Source of the DNA: Chitinophagales bacterium
GTDB taxonomy: Bacteria; Bacteroidota; Bacteroidia; Chitinophagales; UBA10324
Reading direction: 5' to 3'
Assembly: GCA_019694975.1 (NCBI GenBank)
Contig: JAIBAY010000005.1
Location: 124,001-188,000 of the forward strand
Length of the DNA: 64,000 bases
Shown here: one piece after another, positions 8,107 to 18,498 of the stretch
Layout of the letters: each line of letters opens with the position of its first letter
Position numbering within the stretch: the stretch's first letter is position 1
Notes under the pieces: generated by a model
Told to the model about the DNA's origin: nothing
Database searches by the model: none
What the model saw: only the letters and a program-made list of their open reading frames with translations
Made by a program: the position numbers and the translations under genes

Positions 8107-8751
8107 TCAGTCCGGCACCCTCACGAGTCTGACATTACTGAGCTGTGTTTCAATAGCCACTTCAATGCATTCACCATTATTGTAGAAATAGTGGTTGATA
8201 TGTCCATCCGGCATTCTCAGCTCATAGATATCGGTAGTGTTCTTAATAAGCGGAATGTGCTCGAGGAAAGCCTCCGAAAAAACAGAGGTCTGATTAACAG
8301 GCTCTTTAAAATAGAGTTGCGAAACACAATTACTGATCAGCCCTTTGTAATATGTAGTGTCGCGATCTTTATCAACCATCTGGTAACGGCCTGACTGCTT
8401 TTCTATAGCGTTATTGATTTTGACCGTGCCATTCAATACACGGCGTGCAGATGCTTCTGTCATCACCTCATTTACGAAGGTATTGCGGACAACGATATCA
8501 GCTTTAAAAGAAAATACCACCCTGACATCAACATGTGTTTCAATGCGGTACACCTGCTTCGCTCCATCCTTGATACTGATGGCGACCACACTTCCTATTT
8601 TATCTTCACCACGATAAATCCAGAACATAATTCCTTTCTCCTGGTATTGCGCAAATACCTCCTGTGAAAGGAGTAATAACAGACAAGGTAAAACTTGCCG
8701 GAAAAAGGTGGCCAGCTTCTCCCCTGACAATTTGATTGAATATACTTTCAT
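8107..8751 (-). CDS. Secreted protein, DUF6134-like
   Basis: 214 aa from the ATG at 8751. A signal peptide is visible: basic N-terminus, then LPCLLLLLSQEVFAQ, with cleavage after Ala. The mature part is predicted beta-rich and resembles the DUF6134 family of Bacteroidota (KGIMFWIYRGEDKIGSVVA near its start, NGECIEVAIETQLSNVRLVRV at its end). No catalytic motif is seen. The two ends of the domain resemble a lipid-binding or periplasmic beta fold, but that is speculation. Alone between the ribosomal operon and adenine deaminase. Confidence 0.7.
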   Translation of the reverse strand: MKVYSIKLSGEKLATFFRQVLPCLLLLLSQEVFAQYQEKGIMFWIYRGEDKIGSVVAISIKDGAKQVYRIETHVDVRVVFSFKADIVVRNTFVNEVMTEASARRVLNGTVKINNAIEKQSGRYQMVDKDRDTTYYKGLISNCVSQLYFKEPVNQTSVFSEAFLEHIPLIKNTTDIYELRMPDGHINHYFYNNGECIEVAIETQLSNVRLVRVPD

Positions 8752-8881
8752 ATCTGTGCAAAGTAGAAAAAATTGCTTCGAACAAAAAAGCATGAAAAAA
8801 GGAGACATCAGATAGCTTAACCGATTTCGTAGTACTTGAAAATTCGATCAGCAGAATAGCGCTATACGCACCCTTTTATGC

Positions 8882-10537
8882 TTAATCATAAAGCGAGGTA
8901 AATTCAAACCGGCCACCATCAAACAAGCCTTTGTCGCTCAGTTTAAGTTGCGGAATTACCAGTAATGCCATAAAAGACAAAGTCATGAAGGGTGCAGACA
9001 ATCCTGACCCGAGTTTTTTAGCCGCGTGATCAATCTTTTCATAAGCTGCAGCTACTTCGAGCGCATCTCCATTCGACATGATTCCTGCAACAGGGAGCGG
9101 TAACACTTCAAGTTGGTCACCGGTAGCTACAGCCAGCCCTCCTTTTTCACGAATAATGGCATTAACCGCTTTGCTGATCACTTCGTCGGAAACGCCGGCA
9201 GCAAGGATGTTATGGCTGTCGTGACCAACACAAGAAGCTATTGCCCCAGTTTTCAGCCCCATATTTTTTATGAAGGCGACAGATGGTGCTGCATCAGCAT
9301 AACGGTTGACAACTGTAAACTTCAATATGTCATTTTCAATGTCGCTAACCAGTTCGCCGTCCTGATTGATGAGCCGTGCAAGCGGATGATGAAAAGTTTT
9401 GGTAATAAGCTGACCATCGCTGGCTTCTATCACCTTCACAGACAATGTGTGACTCATACCTGCGTGTTCTGCCGGTTGTACTATCCTGAAGTCAGCCGCG
9501 TTTTTTTCGTGGCAAACAAAATTGTTGATGACCGTTGAACTTACTTTCTCTATCAGGCTCCTGTCGTTCTCCGCTACGAGAATGCCTTTGATATAGGTCT
9601 GCAGCACCTTAAGCTGACTTAAATTATTTACTACAATAAAATCAGCAAAATCTCCTGTTCGAAGCAGCCCGCTTTCAAGATTATAATGGATTACGGGATT
9701 TAGGGTAGCGGCACGAATTACTTTCCAGAAATCAATATTCTTCGCCAGCGCACGCAACACCAGCTGATTGATATGGCCCCTTACAAGATCGTCAGGATGC
9801 TTGTCATCCGAGCAAAACATGATCATATCAGGGTATTCGCTGAGCAGCGGAATCAATGCCTCGAAATTTTTAGCGGCACTGCCTTCCCTGATCAACACTT
9901 TCATGCCATGTTGCAATTTGAATAACCCTTCTTCATACGTGAAACATTCATGATCCGTATTGATACCCGCACCAATGTACTGCAGCGCATTCGTGCCTGT
10001 TAAGCCCGGCGCATGCCCGTCAACGGGCTTATTTCTTCTTTTCGCGGCAGCAATTTTTTTCAATACCTCCTCATCGCCCGATAGTACGCCCGGATAATTC
10101 ATCATCTCCGAAAGATACTTCACTTCCTTTCGTGACAACAGCCTGTCAATGACAGCAGCATCCATTACTGCACCGGCTGTCTCAAACTGAGTGGCCGGTA
10201 CGCAGGAAGGTGCGCCAAAATTGAAATGAAAGGGTACCCTGTTGCCATTTTCAATCATATACTCCACTCCTGCTGTTCCCATGACATTGGCAATTTCATG
10301 CGGATCGGAAATGGTGGCTACCGTTCCATGCACCACGGCAAGCCTTGCAAATTCTGAGGGAATCAGCATTGAACTTTCGATATGAACATGTGCATCCACA
10401 AAGCCGGGTAAAATGAAATGATCAAATTTGGCTTCCGGTAAGCGCATGATGGCTTGAATGCGTCCATCAGTGACTTTGATCTCGCCCGGAAAAACAGTGC
10501 AAGTCACCACGTCAACGATATTTCCCTGAATTTTCAT
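8882..10537 (-). CDS. ade: Adenine deaminase
   Basis: 551 aa, the usual size for AdeC/Ade. It converts adenine to hypoxanthine and ammonia in purine salvage. The amidohydrolase metal motif is VDAHVHIES (His50, His52, Glu54), followed by [30 protein letters not shown] and [10 protein letters not shown], all typical of this enzyme rather than of other amidohydrolases. The C-terminal half contains GVGHDSHN-like ([14 protein letters not shown]) and [10 protein letters not shown] signatures. Monocistronic. Upstream, a 6-bp hairpin (10572-10587) precedes the start, but no purine riboswitch was recognised. Confidence 0.95.
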   Translation of the reverse strand: MKIQGNIVDVVTCTVFPGEIKVTDGRIQAIMRLPEAKFDHFILPGFVDAHVHIESSMLIPSEFARLAVVHGTVATISDPHEIANVMGTAGVEYMIENGNRVPFHFNFGAPSCVPATQFETAGAVMDAAVIDRLLSRKEVKYLSEMMNYPGVLSGDEEVLKKIAAAKRRNKPVDGHAPGLTGTNALQYIGAGINTDHECFTYEEGLFKLQHGMKVLIREGSAAKNFEALIPLLSEYPDMIMFCSDDKHPDDLVRGHINQLVLRALAKNIDFWKVIRAATLNPVIHYNLESGLLRTGDFADFIVVNNLSQLKVLQTYIKGILVAENDRSLIEKVSSTVINNFVCHEKNAADFRIVQPAEHAGMSHTLSVKVIEASDGQLITKTFHHPLARLINQDGELVSDIENDILKFTVVNRYADAAPSVAFIKNMGLKTGAIASCVGHDSHNILAAGVSDEVISKAVNAIIREKGGLAVATGDQLEVLPLPVAGIMSNGDALEVAAAYEKIDHAAKKLGSGLSAPFMTLSFMALLVIPQLKLSDKGLFDGGRFEFTSLYD

Positions 10538-11146
10538 CTTAAATTTTTCTGGTTAACTATCTGTTCTATTCCGCCGGTTTACACCGGCTGCATCCTGATT
10601 TGTGATTGCGTAATCCTATTAAATTTAATAGCTGTTTAAACATCCTTGCCCAGTTGAACCAATTTCTTTCACCATCACTAATTGCTTCTATTAAGAATAG
10701 TATGAAGATTGGAAAAGAAATTAACTGCGTTAACAATCAAAAATAAATAAAAGGTCGATTTAACTGCGTGATTTTCCGAAAGGCATCGATGCCTGCAAAC
10801 TCCACTTTAAAAATATTTATCATTAAAATGATCGCGTGCGTAAATCCGAAAATAGACAGCATTGCCTGTCCGTAGCTGATTGGAAATTTAACCGATAAAG
10901 ACGCAGTGTTTATATATTTCTTTTAAAAGAGTAAAATCCATCGGGCAGCAAATACAAGCTATGCCGTTTGACACCATTGATATGGGAGATTCGCATCATG
11001 GTGGTAATTGCAATTTCGATTATATTATCAAAAAATACAAAATCAATGACACTGCCATCAGCATCAATACCCTCATTCGCCAGCAATACTTCAAAGCTCA
11101 TATCCTCTCTTTTCACTTTCTTTGCAGCAGGTGATTGAGGCGACCA
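10538..11146. other. Intergenic region, mostly featureless
   Basis: Holds a small hairpin GCCGGT-TTAC-ACCGGC at 10572-10587. The words TTAACTGCGT occur twice (near 10723 and 10759), the first inside a TTAAC-TGC-GTTAA near-palindrome. A 63-codon minus-strand frame (10910-11101) is open but has no supporting homology signal. The only promoter-like element before the adhesin gene is a weak CTTTCTTTGC just upstream of its ATG. Confidence 0.3.
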
Positions 11147-14100
11147 ATGAAAGAATATACAATGAAAATGCTGGCAGGCTTGCTCAGTTTTTGCTGTTAT
11201 GCTGCAGCGGAAGCGCAACCTGTTGCCTCCTTTGAGATAACCGCACCGCCTAAACCATGCGCACCGGCGCAGTTCACTTTCACCAGTACCTCCACCGGTG
11301 ATCAGCCACTTACCTACAACTGGCATTTTGGTATTGATGGAGCATCAGATACTGCTGAAAACACTACTTATACTTTCACGGATTGCGGCATTTTTTCAGT
11401 CGTATTATCGGTGACAGACAGCAACGGACTGCATTCGGCCGATACACAACTGGTCGTTATACAATGTCCGCCTGTGGCTGCATTTACTTTTTCGCCGATA
11501 AATGTTTGTGATTCCGCCATTGTTACTTTTACCGATAACAGTACGCCCGGTGATTCAATTATAAACTGGCATTGGAATTTCGGTGATCCCACCTCCGGCG
11601 CTGATGACTCCTCGTCTCAGAAAAATCCGCAGCATTATTATAATGTTCCTGGTTTGTTTCCGGTCTCTCTTACCACTACAACAAGTGCAGGATGCACTTC
11701 AACTGCATCTGATACCGTCATTGTTCTGCACCCGCAATCCTATTTTGCCATTTCGGATTCGGCATGCGTGAATGATACAGTATTCTTTATCGACTTATCA
11801 ACTTCGCAGGATGAAGTAGTGGCATGGTCATGGAATTTTGATGATCCCACGAGTGGCGCCAATGTATCTATCAAACAAAACCCTTTTCATATTTTTCATG
11901 AAAGCGAAGACTTTAATGTGCGGCTTACGATCACCACAGAAAACGGGTGTACGAATTCACTAAAAAAAACGGTGCATGTTCATGTATTACCTGTTGTTTC
12001 CGCAGGAACTGATCAGGCAATATGCCCGTCAGACTCGGTGCAGTTGCAGGCCGAAGGGGCAGTAAACTATGTGTGGCAGCCTGCACAGTTCCTGAGTAAT
12101 AACAATTCACCAAATCCTATTGCATTCCCGGTGAGCACACAGGATTTTTTTGTAACCGGCACAGATAATAATGGCTGCAGCGCTTACGATACCGTGCAGG
12201 TTGCCGTATTGCCCTTGCCGGCAGCAAATGCAGGAAGCGACACTATCATCTGTGAAGGAAGCTCTGCTGTTTTACAAGGCACCGGCGGAGTAACCTATTT
12301 ATGGTCGCCTTCTGCAACACTTGACAATGATACTGCAGCACAAGTTATCGCATCACCGTTTGCCACAACCATCTATACACTGACTGTTACCAATGAATCA
12401 GGATGTTCTGCACAGGATTCTGTTGTTGTGAATATTACTCCTGTACCTGTGGTAACCATACTTGGATTGCAGGATCAATATTGCGGCAACAGTGCTCCAA
12501 TAGCATTGATGGCTGCTCCTGCAGGCGGCCTATTTTACGGTGATGGCGTCAACGGCACTTTTTTGCTGCCGGAGATGCTTGCTGCCGGCGGACCGTATGC
12601 AGTCTACTATGCATATTCAGATCTTTACGGATGCAGCGCTTCCGATACCGCTGCTTTCGCTATCAATGAAGCACCGCAGGTTTCCGTTTCAGCAGTTGAT
12701 TCCACCATTTGCATGAATGCTGCACCGGTTTCATTTTTGCTGGTACCCACCGGCGGAATTTTATCGGGCACCGGCATCAGCAATGACCTCTTTGATCCTA
12801 CACTTGCAGGAGTCGGCATCCATCCTGTTTACTATACTTTTACTGACACCAATAACTGTGCTGCTTATGACACAACGCATATTGCTGTCATAGCACTTCC
12901 CAATATTAATGCCGGCGATGACACGGTGATATGCGAAGGCGATACCATACAACTGCAAGCATCAGGAGGTTTGATTTACGCATGGTCACCTGCTTCTTCT
13001 CTCACAGATTCCTTAGTCAGCAATCCCTATGCATATCCCAATATTACTACGCAGTATACAGTAACAGCTCTTGATGTTGATGGATGCAGCAATTCGGATA
13101 CAATCCTGATTACCGTATTCAATGCCCTGAACGCGGATGCAGGTATAAACGATACCATTTGTAAAGGCGACACTACCATATTGCATGCTTCCGGAGGAAG
13201 TGCATACATGTGGTTGCCGTCTGAAGGACTGAATGATGCCACCTTAGCCAATCCAATGGCTTTTCCAGAACAAACAACAATGTACACGGTAACAGTGAAT
13301 GCCGGAAGCACTTGTCCCGGCATTGATTCCATATTAATTACCGTGGAGGAAATACCTCAGCTGAATGCCGGCAATGATGTGTCAATGTGCCTTGGAGATA
13401 CCATACAGCTTCATGCTGAAGGAGCAGAGGTTTATAGCTGGGAGCCTTCCTATGCGTTGGATACTAACCAGGTTGCTGACCCCAAAGCTTTCCCTCAAAC
13501 CAGTACTACATATACAGTAACAGGAACTGCGTTAAATGGCTGCAAGGGAACGGATAGCATAACAATCAAAGTGCTGGTATTGCCCATTATCGATGCAGGC
13601 ATTGATACGAGCCTTTGCTTCGGTGACACACTACAGCTTTCTGCAACAGGTGGTATCAGTTATCAATGGTCGCCGGCAGACTTTCTGAGTAATTCCAACA
13701 TTGCTGAACCTTTCTCCTTTCCGGATACGAGCACCTTATTTTTTGTAACCGGAACTGACAGCGCAGGTTGTTCCGGCATCGATTCCATTTATGTACTCGT
13801 CCTTTCTTCGTCATCTGTTGATGCTGGGCCGGATACCACTATCTGTGCCGGCGACAGTGTTGTGCTGCATGCTTCCGGCGGATGGTCGTATGTATGGTCT
13901 CCATCTGAAGGATTGAGTGACATCGCTATTGCTGCACCTGTAGCATATCCGCTAACTTCTACCACGTACACTGTCACCGTAAGCATTGGATCCTTCTGCT
14001 CCTTTGTAGATTCTATTCATATCATGGTGAATGCACTGCCGGCGGTTGAGGCAGGAGCAGACACTTCTATCTGCCCTGGCGATTCGGTGCAGCTGCAGGC

Positions 14101-15457
14101 TGATGGTGCAATAGCGTATGCATGGAGCCCTTCCTATTCGCTGAATGATTCAACACTTTCCGGTCCAACAGCCTCGCCAACGGTTACTACCATGTACTAC
14201 GTTGCGGGAATTGATGCTTTCGGATGCAAGAATTCAGATTCAATACTTATCTCGTTGCTTCCGGTTCCGGCTGCTGATGCTGGAATTGATTCGGCTGTCT
14301 GTATCGGCGATAGCATCATGCTGCATGCAGGCGGCGGAACCTCCTATTGGTGGTTCCCGGATTCAACACTCAGTAATGGAGCAATTGCCAATCCGGTAGC
14401 GCAGCCTGTGGTCACAACAACATACGTTGTAAAAGTGAATGATGGCGGCATTTGCTATGGCTATGATTCGGTAACCATTACCGTTCATCCATTGCCAGTT
14501 GCAAATGCAGGCCGGGATACGATTGTTTGTCATGGCGATACTGTTCAACTGAATGCAACCGGTGGTATTAACTATTACTGGACACCTTCAGCCGGACTTT
14601 CTTCAAACGTAATTCCCAATCCTGTAACGGCTGTTACGGTAAGCGTTACCTATTCCGTTACAGTGACTGATATCAATCAATGCAAGAACATTGACTCTGT
14701 CCACATAGAAGTGGTTCCGCCACTCATCGGCATCATCGGGAATGACACAGTAATCTGTTCCGGAACATCAGCACAACTGATGGCCGGAGGAGGAAGTTTC
14801 TACCAGTGGTCGCCCGCGGAATCGTTAAGTGATGCCGGCTCTGCTATGCCACTGGCCTCACCTGCACAATCCACCGTTTTTATGGTGATAGTATCAGATG
14901 GCATTTGTTATCAAGATACACTACAGGTGTCGGTATTTGTTTCGGAGCCCTTTATTAATGCGGGAGATGATGTAAGCGTTGTAGCGGGTTCTGCCTACCA
15001 GTTAAATGCAACCGGTTCTGCAGGCAGCTATGCCTGGAGTCCGGCAACGTATCTCAGTTGCACTGAATGTCCTGATCCTGTTGCCACTCCCCTTTCCACC
15101 ATCACCTACACCGTTTCGGTTACCGACACAACCGGCTGTATGGCTGATGATGAGATCACGCTTACCGCAGGATGCGATGCGGCGGAAATCTTTATTCCCA
15201 ATGCTTTCACACCTGATAATAACGGGCATAATGACATCCTATTTGTTCGCAGTACCGGATTGATTACCGTTAATTATTTCCGCGTCTTCGACAGATGGGG
15301 AAAAATTATTTTTGAATCGTCTGATATCAATAGTGGCTGGGACGGCACTTTTAACAATCAACTGATGCCGGCCGGAGTTTACCTGTACACTCTTAAAGCT
15401 ACTTGCGGCAATAATGATGTGATTGAGAAGCAAGGCAATGTAACGCTGATAAAATGA
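11147..15457 (+). CDS. Giant T9SS type B secreted repeat protein (PKD + Ig-like repeats + CHU_C-type sorting domain)
   Basis: 1436 aa from the ATG at 11147, with a signal peptide ending AAAEAQ. Residues about 20-285 hold three PKD domains (YNWHFG, WHWNFGDPTSG, WSWNFDDPTSG). Then come twelve tandem modules of about 80-90 aa with the pattern AG-DT-IC-GD-QL-A-GG-Y-W-P...T-YTVT..D..GC..-DSI, interrupted after the second by two divergent modules lacking the Trp core (about residues 435-585). The last 95 aa form the gliding-motility-associated C-terminal domain (IFIPNAFTPDNNGHND, FDRWGKIIFE, GWDGTFNN, AGVYLYTLKA), which directs T9SS type B export. Probably a surface adhesin or matrix protein. The next gene is PorP/SprF, the usual partner of type B substrates. 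Confidence 0.93.
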   Translation: MKEYTMKMLAGLLSFCCYAAAEAQPVASFEITAPPKPCAPAQFTFTSTSTGDQPLTYNWHFGIDGASDTAENTTYTFTDCGIFSVVLSVTDSNGLHSADTQLVVIQCPPVAAFTFSPINVCDSAIVTFTDNSTPGDSIINWHWNFGDPTSGADDSSSQKNPQHYYNVPGLFPVSLTTTTSAGCTSTASDTVIVLHPQSYFAISDSACVNDTVFFIDLSTSQDEVVAWSWNFDDPTSGANVSIKQNPFHIFHESEDFNVRLTITTENGCTNSLKKTVHVHVLPVVSAGTDQAICPSDSVQLQAEGAVNYVWQPAQFLSNNNSPNPIAFPVSTQDFFVTGTDNNGCSAYDTVQVAVLPLPAANAGSDTIICEGSSAVLQGTGGVTYLWSPSATLDNDTAAQVIASPFATTIYTLTVTNESGCSAQDSVVVNITPVPVVTILGLQDQYCGNSAPIALMAAPAGGLFYGDGVNGTFLLPEMLAAGGPYAVYYAYSDLYGCSASDTAAFAINEAPQVSVSAVDSTICMNAAPVSFLLVPTGGILSGTGISNDLFDPTLAGVGIHPVYYTFTDTNNCAAYDTTHIAVIALPNINAGDDTVICEGDTIQLQASGGLIYAWSPASSLTDSLVSNPYAYPNITTQYTVTALDVDGCSNSDTILITVFNALNADAGINDTICKGDTTILHASGGSAYMWLPSEGLNDATLANPMAFPEQTTMYTVTVNAGSTCPGIDSILITVEEIPQLNAGNDVSMCLGDTIQLHAEGAEVYSWEPSYALDTNQVADPKAFPQTSTTYTVTGTALNGCKGTDSITIKVLVLPIIDAGIDTSLCFGDTLQLSATGGISYQWSPADFLSNSNIAEPFSFPDTSTLFFVTGTDSAGCSGIDSIYVLVLSSSSVDAGPDTTICAGDSVVLHASGGWSYVWSPSEGLSDIAIAAPVAYPLTSTTYTVTVSIGSFCSFVDSIHIMVNALPAVEAGADTSICPGDSVQLQADGAIAYAWSPSYSLNDSTLSGPTASPTVTTMYYVAGIDAFGCKNSDSILISLLPVPAADAGIDSAVCIGDSIMLHAGGGTSYWWFPDSTLSNGAIANPVAQPVVTTTYVVKVNDGGICYGYDSVTITVHPLPVANAGRDTIVCHGDTVQLNATGGINYYWTPSAGLSSNVIPNPVTAVTVSVTYSVTVTDINQCKNIDSVHIEVVPPLIGIIGNDTVICSGTSAQLMAGGGSFYQWSPAESLSDAGSAMPLASPAQSTVFMVIVSDGICYQDTLQVSVFVSEPFINAGDDVSVVAGSAYQLNATGSAGSYAWSPATYLSCTECPDPVATPLSTITYTVSVTDTTGCMADDEITLTAGCDAAEIFIPNAFTPDNNGHNDILFVRSTGLITVNYFRVFDRWGKIIFESSDINSGWDGTFNNQLMPAGVYLYTLKATCGNNDVIEKQGNVTLIK

Positions 15458-15521
15458 TTCTGTTTTTTTAAAATTTCCATAAACGAAATATCGGCTTAAC
15501 CATAGATGAGGACTTTTAATC

Positions 15522-16557
15522 ATGAAAACTGAAAACCTGTAAACTGAACCGGATAACCATCATATCAATAGTATGGAATCTGTGCCTTGCAGCGGTGTTG
15601 CTCTGCCCTGTAGCTGTGCAGGCACAGGACAGTCATCTGTCGCAGGTGTACGAGATGCCTTTATTGCTCAACCCTGCGCGCACCGGTTTTTTTAAAGATA
15701 ATTACCGGCTGGCAGGCATCTACCGCAGCCAGTGGAAGGATATCACGCAACCTTTCAAGACCTTATCCGGCTCATTGGATATCAGCGTACCGGCCGGAAA
15801 AAACAAGAATAATATATTCGGATTTGCCGTCATGAATTTTGCCGACAAGGCGGGTGATGCAGATTACAGCACCAACTGTTTTGAAGCGGCATTGTCCTTC
15901 CATAAGAATTTCGGTTCCAACTTCTCGCATTACTTCGGGATTGGATTGCTGGGCGGTTTCGCCAGCACAAGTTTCGACCTGTCAAAAATGACCTTTGATG
16001 AAGACTTCAATGGCGGAATCAATTCAGATATTCCTGCGAAAGACAATGCAAGCTATCCTGATGTGTCAGCAGGTATGGAATACAACTATATGAATGATAA
16101 CATGCATCTGAACATAGGATGTTCTGTATTTCATCTTAATCAACCTTCCCTGTCTTACTACAGCAACGACCTTTCTGTTATCCACCGCAAGTATGCCATC
16201 AATGCCGGCTTTGCAAAATCAATTTCAGCAATGCTGGAAATTCAGCCGCGCATCGCTTTTTTCCAACAAGGCAAAAGCACTGAAATTTTACTGGGCACTG
16301 ATCTTAAAATCGTGCTGGCAAAAAACAGCAATGCCAACTATGCATTATATCTCGGAGGTTATTACCGTGTAGGTGATGCTTTAATCCCCAGGCTGCGTAT
16401 TGATATGGGGGACCTGGCATTCGGATTAAGTTATGATTTCAATACAGGCAGCCTTTCAGAAATTAATCAGCTGGCCGGCGGCCCGGAGTTGTCGATCATA
16501 TTTACAGGGCGTGTGAAAGGCGTTTCTGCGGGAAGAATTTATAGCCCGAGGTTTTAA
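15522..16557 (+). CDS. PorP/SprF-family outer-membrane protein; start apparently disrupted by one extra base
   Basis: The body is open from 15526 to 16557: DSHLSQVYEMPLLLNPARTG, YRSQW and FAGLGYD-like strands typical of PorP/SprF, which anchors type B T9SS substrates at the outer membrane. The only in-frame conventional start is a GTG at 15595, which would cut the signal peptide in half. Upstream codons encode a complete signal peptide (KLNRITIISIVWNLCLAAVLL...VQAQ), but the ATG at 15522 is in another frame and stops after six codons. Removing one A from the AAAA run at 15532-15535 would join them. Either an assembly indel or a real frameshift. Directly follows the type B adhesin gene. Confidence 0.85.
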
Positions 16558-16580
16558 CTTATTCTTCGTATCATTTCATC

Positions 16581-17081
16581 TCAGAACCTGAACCAGATAA
16601 ATTTTTTCTTCTTCTTTTCCGCCTTAGGCTGCGGGTTGGCATAGCCCGCAATATTTTCAGGGCGTAAGACAGGTCTGGAGATAAAATCGCTCAGGCCATA
16701 GGAACTTAAGAGGAAATTATTGGTGGTATCAGGAAGAAACTGTTGTTGCTTCTCTATGTCGAAATAAAATTTACCAATGCCAGGAGCAAGGTAACTGCCC
16801 TTTTTCAGCAACTCCTCTTCCGCTTTCAGGACAAACTGATTCACTTTGCCAGCGGCCATCTGATAACTGATTTCTTCCTCATGCGAAATAAACTGCACGA
16901 GATAATCATCCTGCACGGCTGTGTCTTTAATAAATGAAATGGACTTATGCGGCGGCTGAAACAGATGTTGGGTTGGATGAATAGTTGCCGGTGCATACGC
17001 GGCTTCAAGTGAGCCGAATCCAGGAATGACGACCCTGTCCTGGAACGCTAACAATTTGCAGATGTGATCAGTAACCTCCAT
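16581..17081 (-). CDS. HU-CCDC81 domain protein
   Basis: 166 aa from the ATG at 17081. The N-terminus (MEVTDHICKLLAFQDRVVIPGFG) is the bacterial CCDC81-like HU domain 1 signature, and residues about 65-140 fit HU domain 2. It ends with a Lys-rich tail (AEKKKKKFIWFRF), with no membrane helix or SPOR domain seen, so it is shorter than many Bacteroidota relatives. The family is related to HU DNA-binding proteins but is thought to act at the cell envelope in Bacteroidota; its role is not settled. Convergent with PorP/SprF. Confidence 0.8.
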   Translation of the reverse strand: MEVTDHICKLLAFQDRVVIPGFGSLEAAYAPATIHPTQHLFQPPHKSISFIKDTAVQDDYLVQFISHEEEISYQMAAGKVNQFVLKAEEELLKKGSYLAPGIGKFYFDIEKQQQFLPDTTNNFLLSSYGLSDFISRPVLRPENIAGYANPQPKAEKKKKKFIWFRF

Positions 17082-17100
17082 GACCTTTAATACGCAGTGA

Positions 17101-17108
17101 CAAAAGTA
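17101..17108 (-). promoter_or_regulatory. -7 promoter element (TACTTTTG) of the HU-CCDC81 gene
   Basis: Exact match to TAnnTTTG on the minus strand, 19 nt before the ATG at 17081. It overlaps the upstream in-frame codons and therefore favours the internal start. Confidence 0.55.
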
Positions 17109-17206
17109 GCTTTTTATTATGCATGACTGTATCATTGTTAAGTTATGGTTAAATTCGATAAATTCGCCGATTCCCGTTTCACTTTCAATTTCACATATTA
17201 GAAATT

Positions 17207-18496
17207 ATGCCTCGTCGTCTGCTTTTGTTGCTATGGTTGTTTATCCACCTGTGTCCGCTGCTTTACGGGCAGTCGATAACCTTCTCTGAACTTAATTACA
17301 ATTCAGACTCTACGCTCAACTCAGGCAACTGGGTTGAACTGTTCAACTATGGAACAACGAATATAGACCTTGGTGGCTGGTATCTGAAAGATGATAATAG
17401 TGCCAACACTTTTATTTTTCCTGCCGGAAGTAACCTTGCTGGAGGCGCCAGACTTGTCGTGGTAAACGATCAGGTAAAATTCACAGAGCAATTCCCGCTC
17501 GTGACGAATTACCTGGGCGAAATGAGTTTTAGTTTTGGAAATGATGCCGATGAAGTGCGCCTGTTCGATAATACCGGTGCATTAAAACTTTATATGAATT
17601 ATACCGACACGCTGCCCTGGCCATCGGCGGCAGATGGCACCGGTCGCACATTAGAACTGCTGGATCCGCAGCAATCGCCCGGCGAATCATCAAACTGGTT
17701 TGTGGGCTGCATGCTGGGCTCACCGGGCAAAGCCTTTACGCCTTGTGATGATCCGCTCGTGTTTTCCGAAATCAATTATAATTCGGATACATTGCTCGAT
17801 GCCGGCGACTGGATTGAGTTATACAACCGTTCAGGAAGCGGTATCAACCTCACCGGCTGGCACTTCACCGACAGTAACAACGACAATGCATACAGCTTTC
17901 CCAACAACACACAGATTGCTGCCGGTGCGAGATTGGTGCTTGTCCATGATCCTGTGAAATTCAATACGCGTCATCCGGACGTTACAAATTATATCGGGCC
18001 ATTCATTTTCAACCTCAGTAATGACGGTGAGTTGGTACGGCTTTACAAGAATACCGGCAAACTTACTTTTTCCGTGCTGTACGACGATGACGGTGACTGG
18101 CCGGAAGGTGCTGATGGAGGAGACTACACCCTTGAATTGCTGAACCCCACCGGCAACATGAACAGCTTTACCAATTGGTTCACCGGTTGCCCTGAAGGCT
18201 CGCCTGGCGTTGCTTACAACCCTGACTGTAACGTCGGCATTGAGGCTGCTTCCGCTGCTGCAATTGAAGTTAGCTGCACACAGCAAAATGAGCAGCTGAC
18301 TATCGTATTCCCGGCGAATGTTAATTATCGTGACTATGCCATCACGCTCTTTAATGTTTTTGGCGAAAGGTTGTATTATCAGCGCGCAGTTTCACCAATT
18401 ACAGAGATAGAGACAGGTCATATAACGGGCGGCATCTTTTTGTTGAGTATTCAATCTGCAACTAAACAGTGGACACAAAAGTTTTTCATTCACTAA
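17207..18496 (+). CDS. Secreted double lamin-tail-domain protein with T9SS type A sorting domain
   Basis: 429 aa with a signal peptide (LLLLWLFIHLCPLLYGQ). Two lamin-tail domains lie at about 23-165 and 182-330. Each begins ITFSELNYNSDS / LVFSEINYNSDT and contains NWVELFNYG or DWIELYNRS, then L-GW-L-D and GGARLVV/AGARLVL. They end with the paired NWF-GC-GSPG signature, so they are clear internal duplicates. The C-terminus (ITLFNVFGERLYYQR...GGIFLLSI...KFFIH) is a T9SS type A sorting domain. Lamin-tail domains occur in bacterial surface proteins and secreted nucleases, but no nuclease domain is present here. Function on the surface unknown. Confidence 0.88.
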   Translation: MPRRLLLLLWLFIHLCPLLYGQSITFSELNYNSDSTLNSGNWVELFNYGTTNIDLGGWYLKDDNSANTFIFPAGSNLAGGARLVVVNDQVKFTEQFPLVTNYLGEMSFSFGNDADEVRLFDNTGALKLYMNYTDTLPWPSAADGTGRTLELLDPQQSPGESSNWFVGCMLGSPGKAFTPCDDPLVFSEINYNSDTLLDAGDWIELYNRSGSGINLTGWHFTDSNNDNAYSFPNNTQIAAGARLVLVHDPVKFNTRHPDVTNYIGPFIFNLSNDGELVRLYKNTGKLTFSVLYDDDGDWPEGADGGDYTLELLNPTGNMNSFTNWFTGCPEGSPGVAYNPDCNVGIEAASAAAIEVSCTQQNEQLTIVFPANVNYRDYAITLFNVFGERLYYQRAVSPITEIETGHITGGIFLLSIQSATKQWTQKFFIH

Positions 18497-18498
18497 CA

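Noticed and set aside
10538..10620. Possible purine riboswitch before adenine deaminase
   Set aside because: Only a 6-bp hairpin is visible; the conserved three-way junction and loop sequences of purine riboswitches are not seen.
10910..11101. 63-codon minus-strand ORF upstream of the giant T9SS protein
   Set aside because: It begins 46 nt from a divergent strong gene with no space for a promoter pair, has no recognisable motif, and may be a chance frame.
12001..15170. Long DNA repeats that might be a CRISPR array or satellite
   Set aside because: The periodicity is at protein level (Ig-like modules of about 80-90 aa) with diverged DNA, and the reading frame is continuous.
16581..17081. Classic nucleoid HU/IHF gene
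   Set aside because: Sequence matches the CCDC81-like HU domains and is longer than the 90-aa HU/IHF, without their DNA-intercalating arm.
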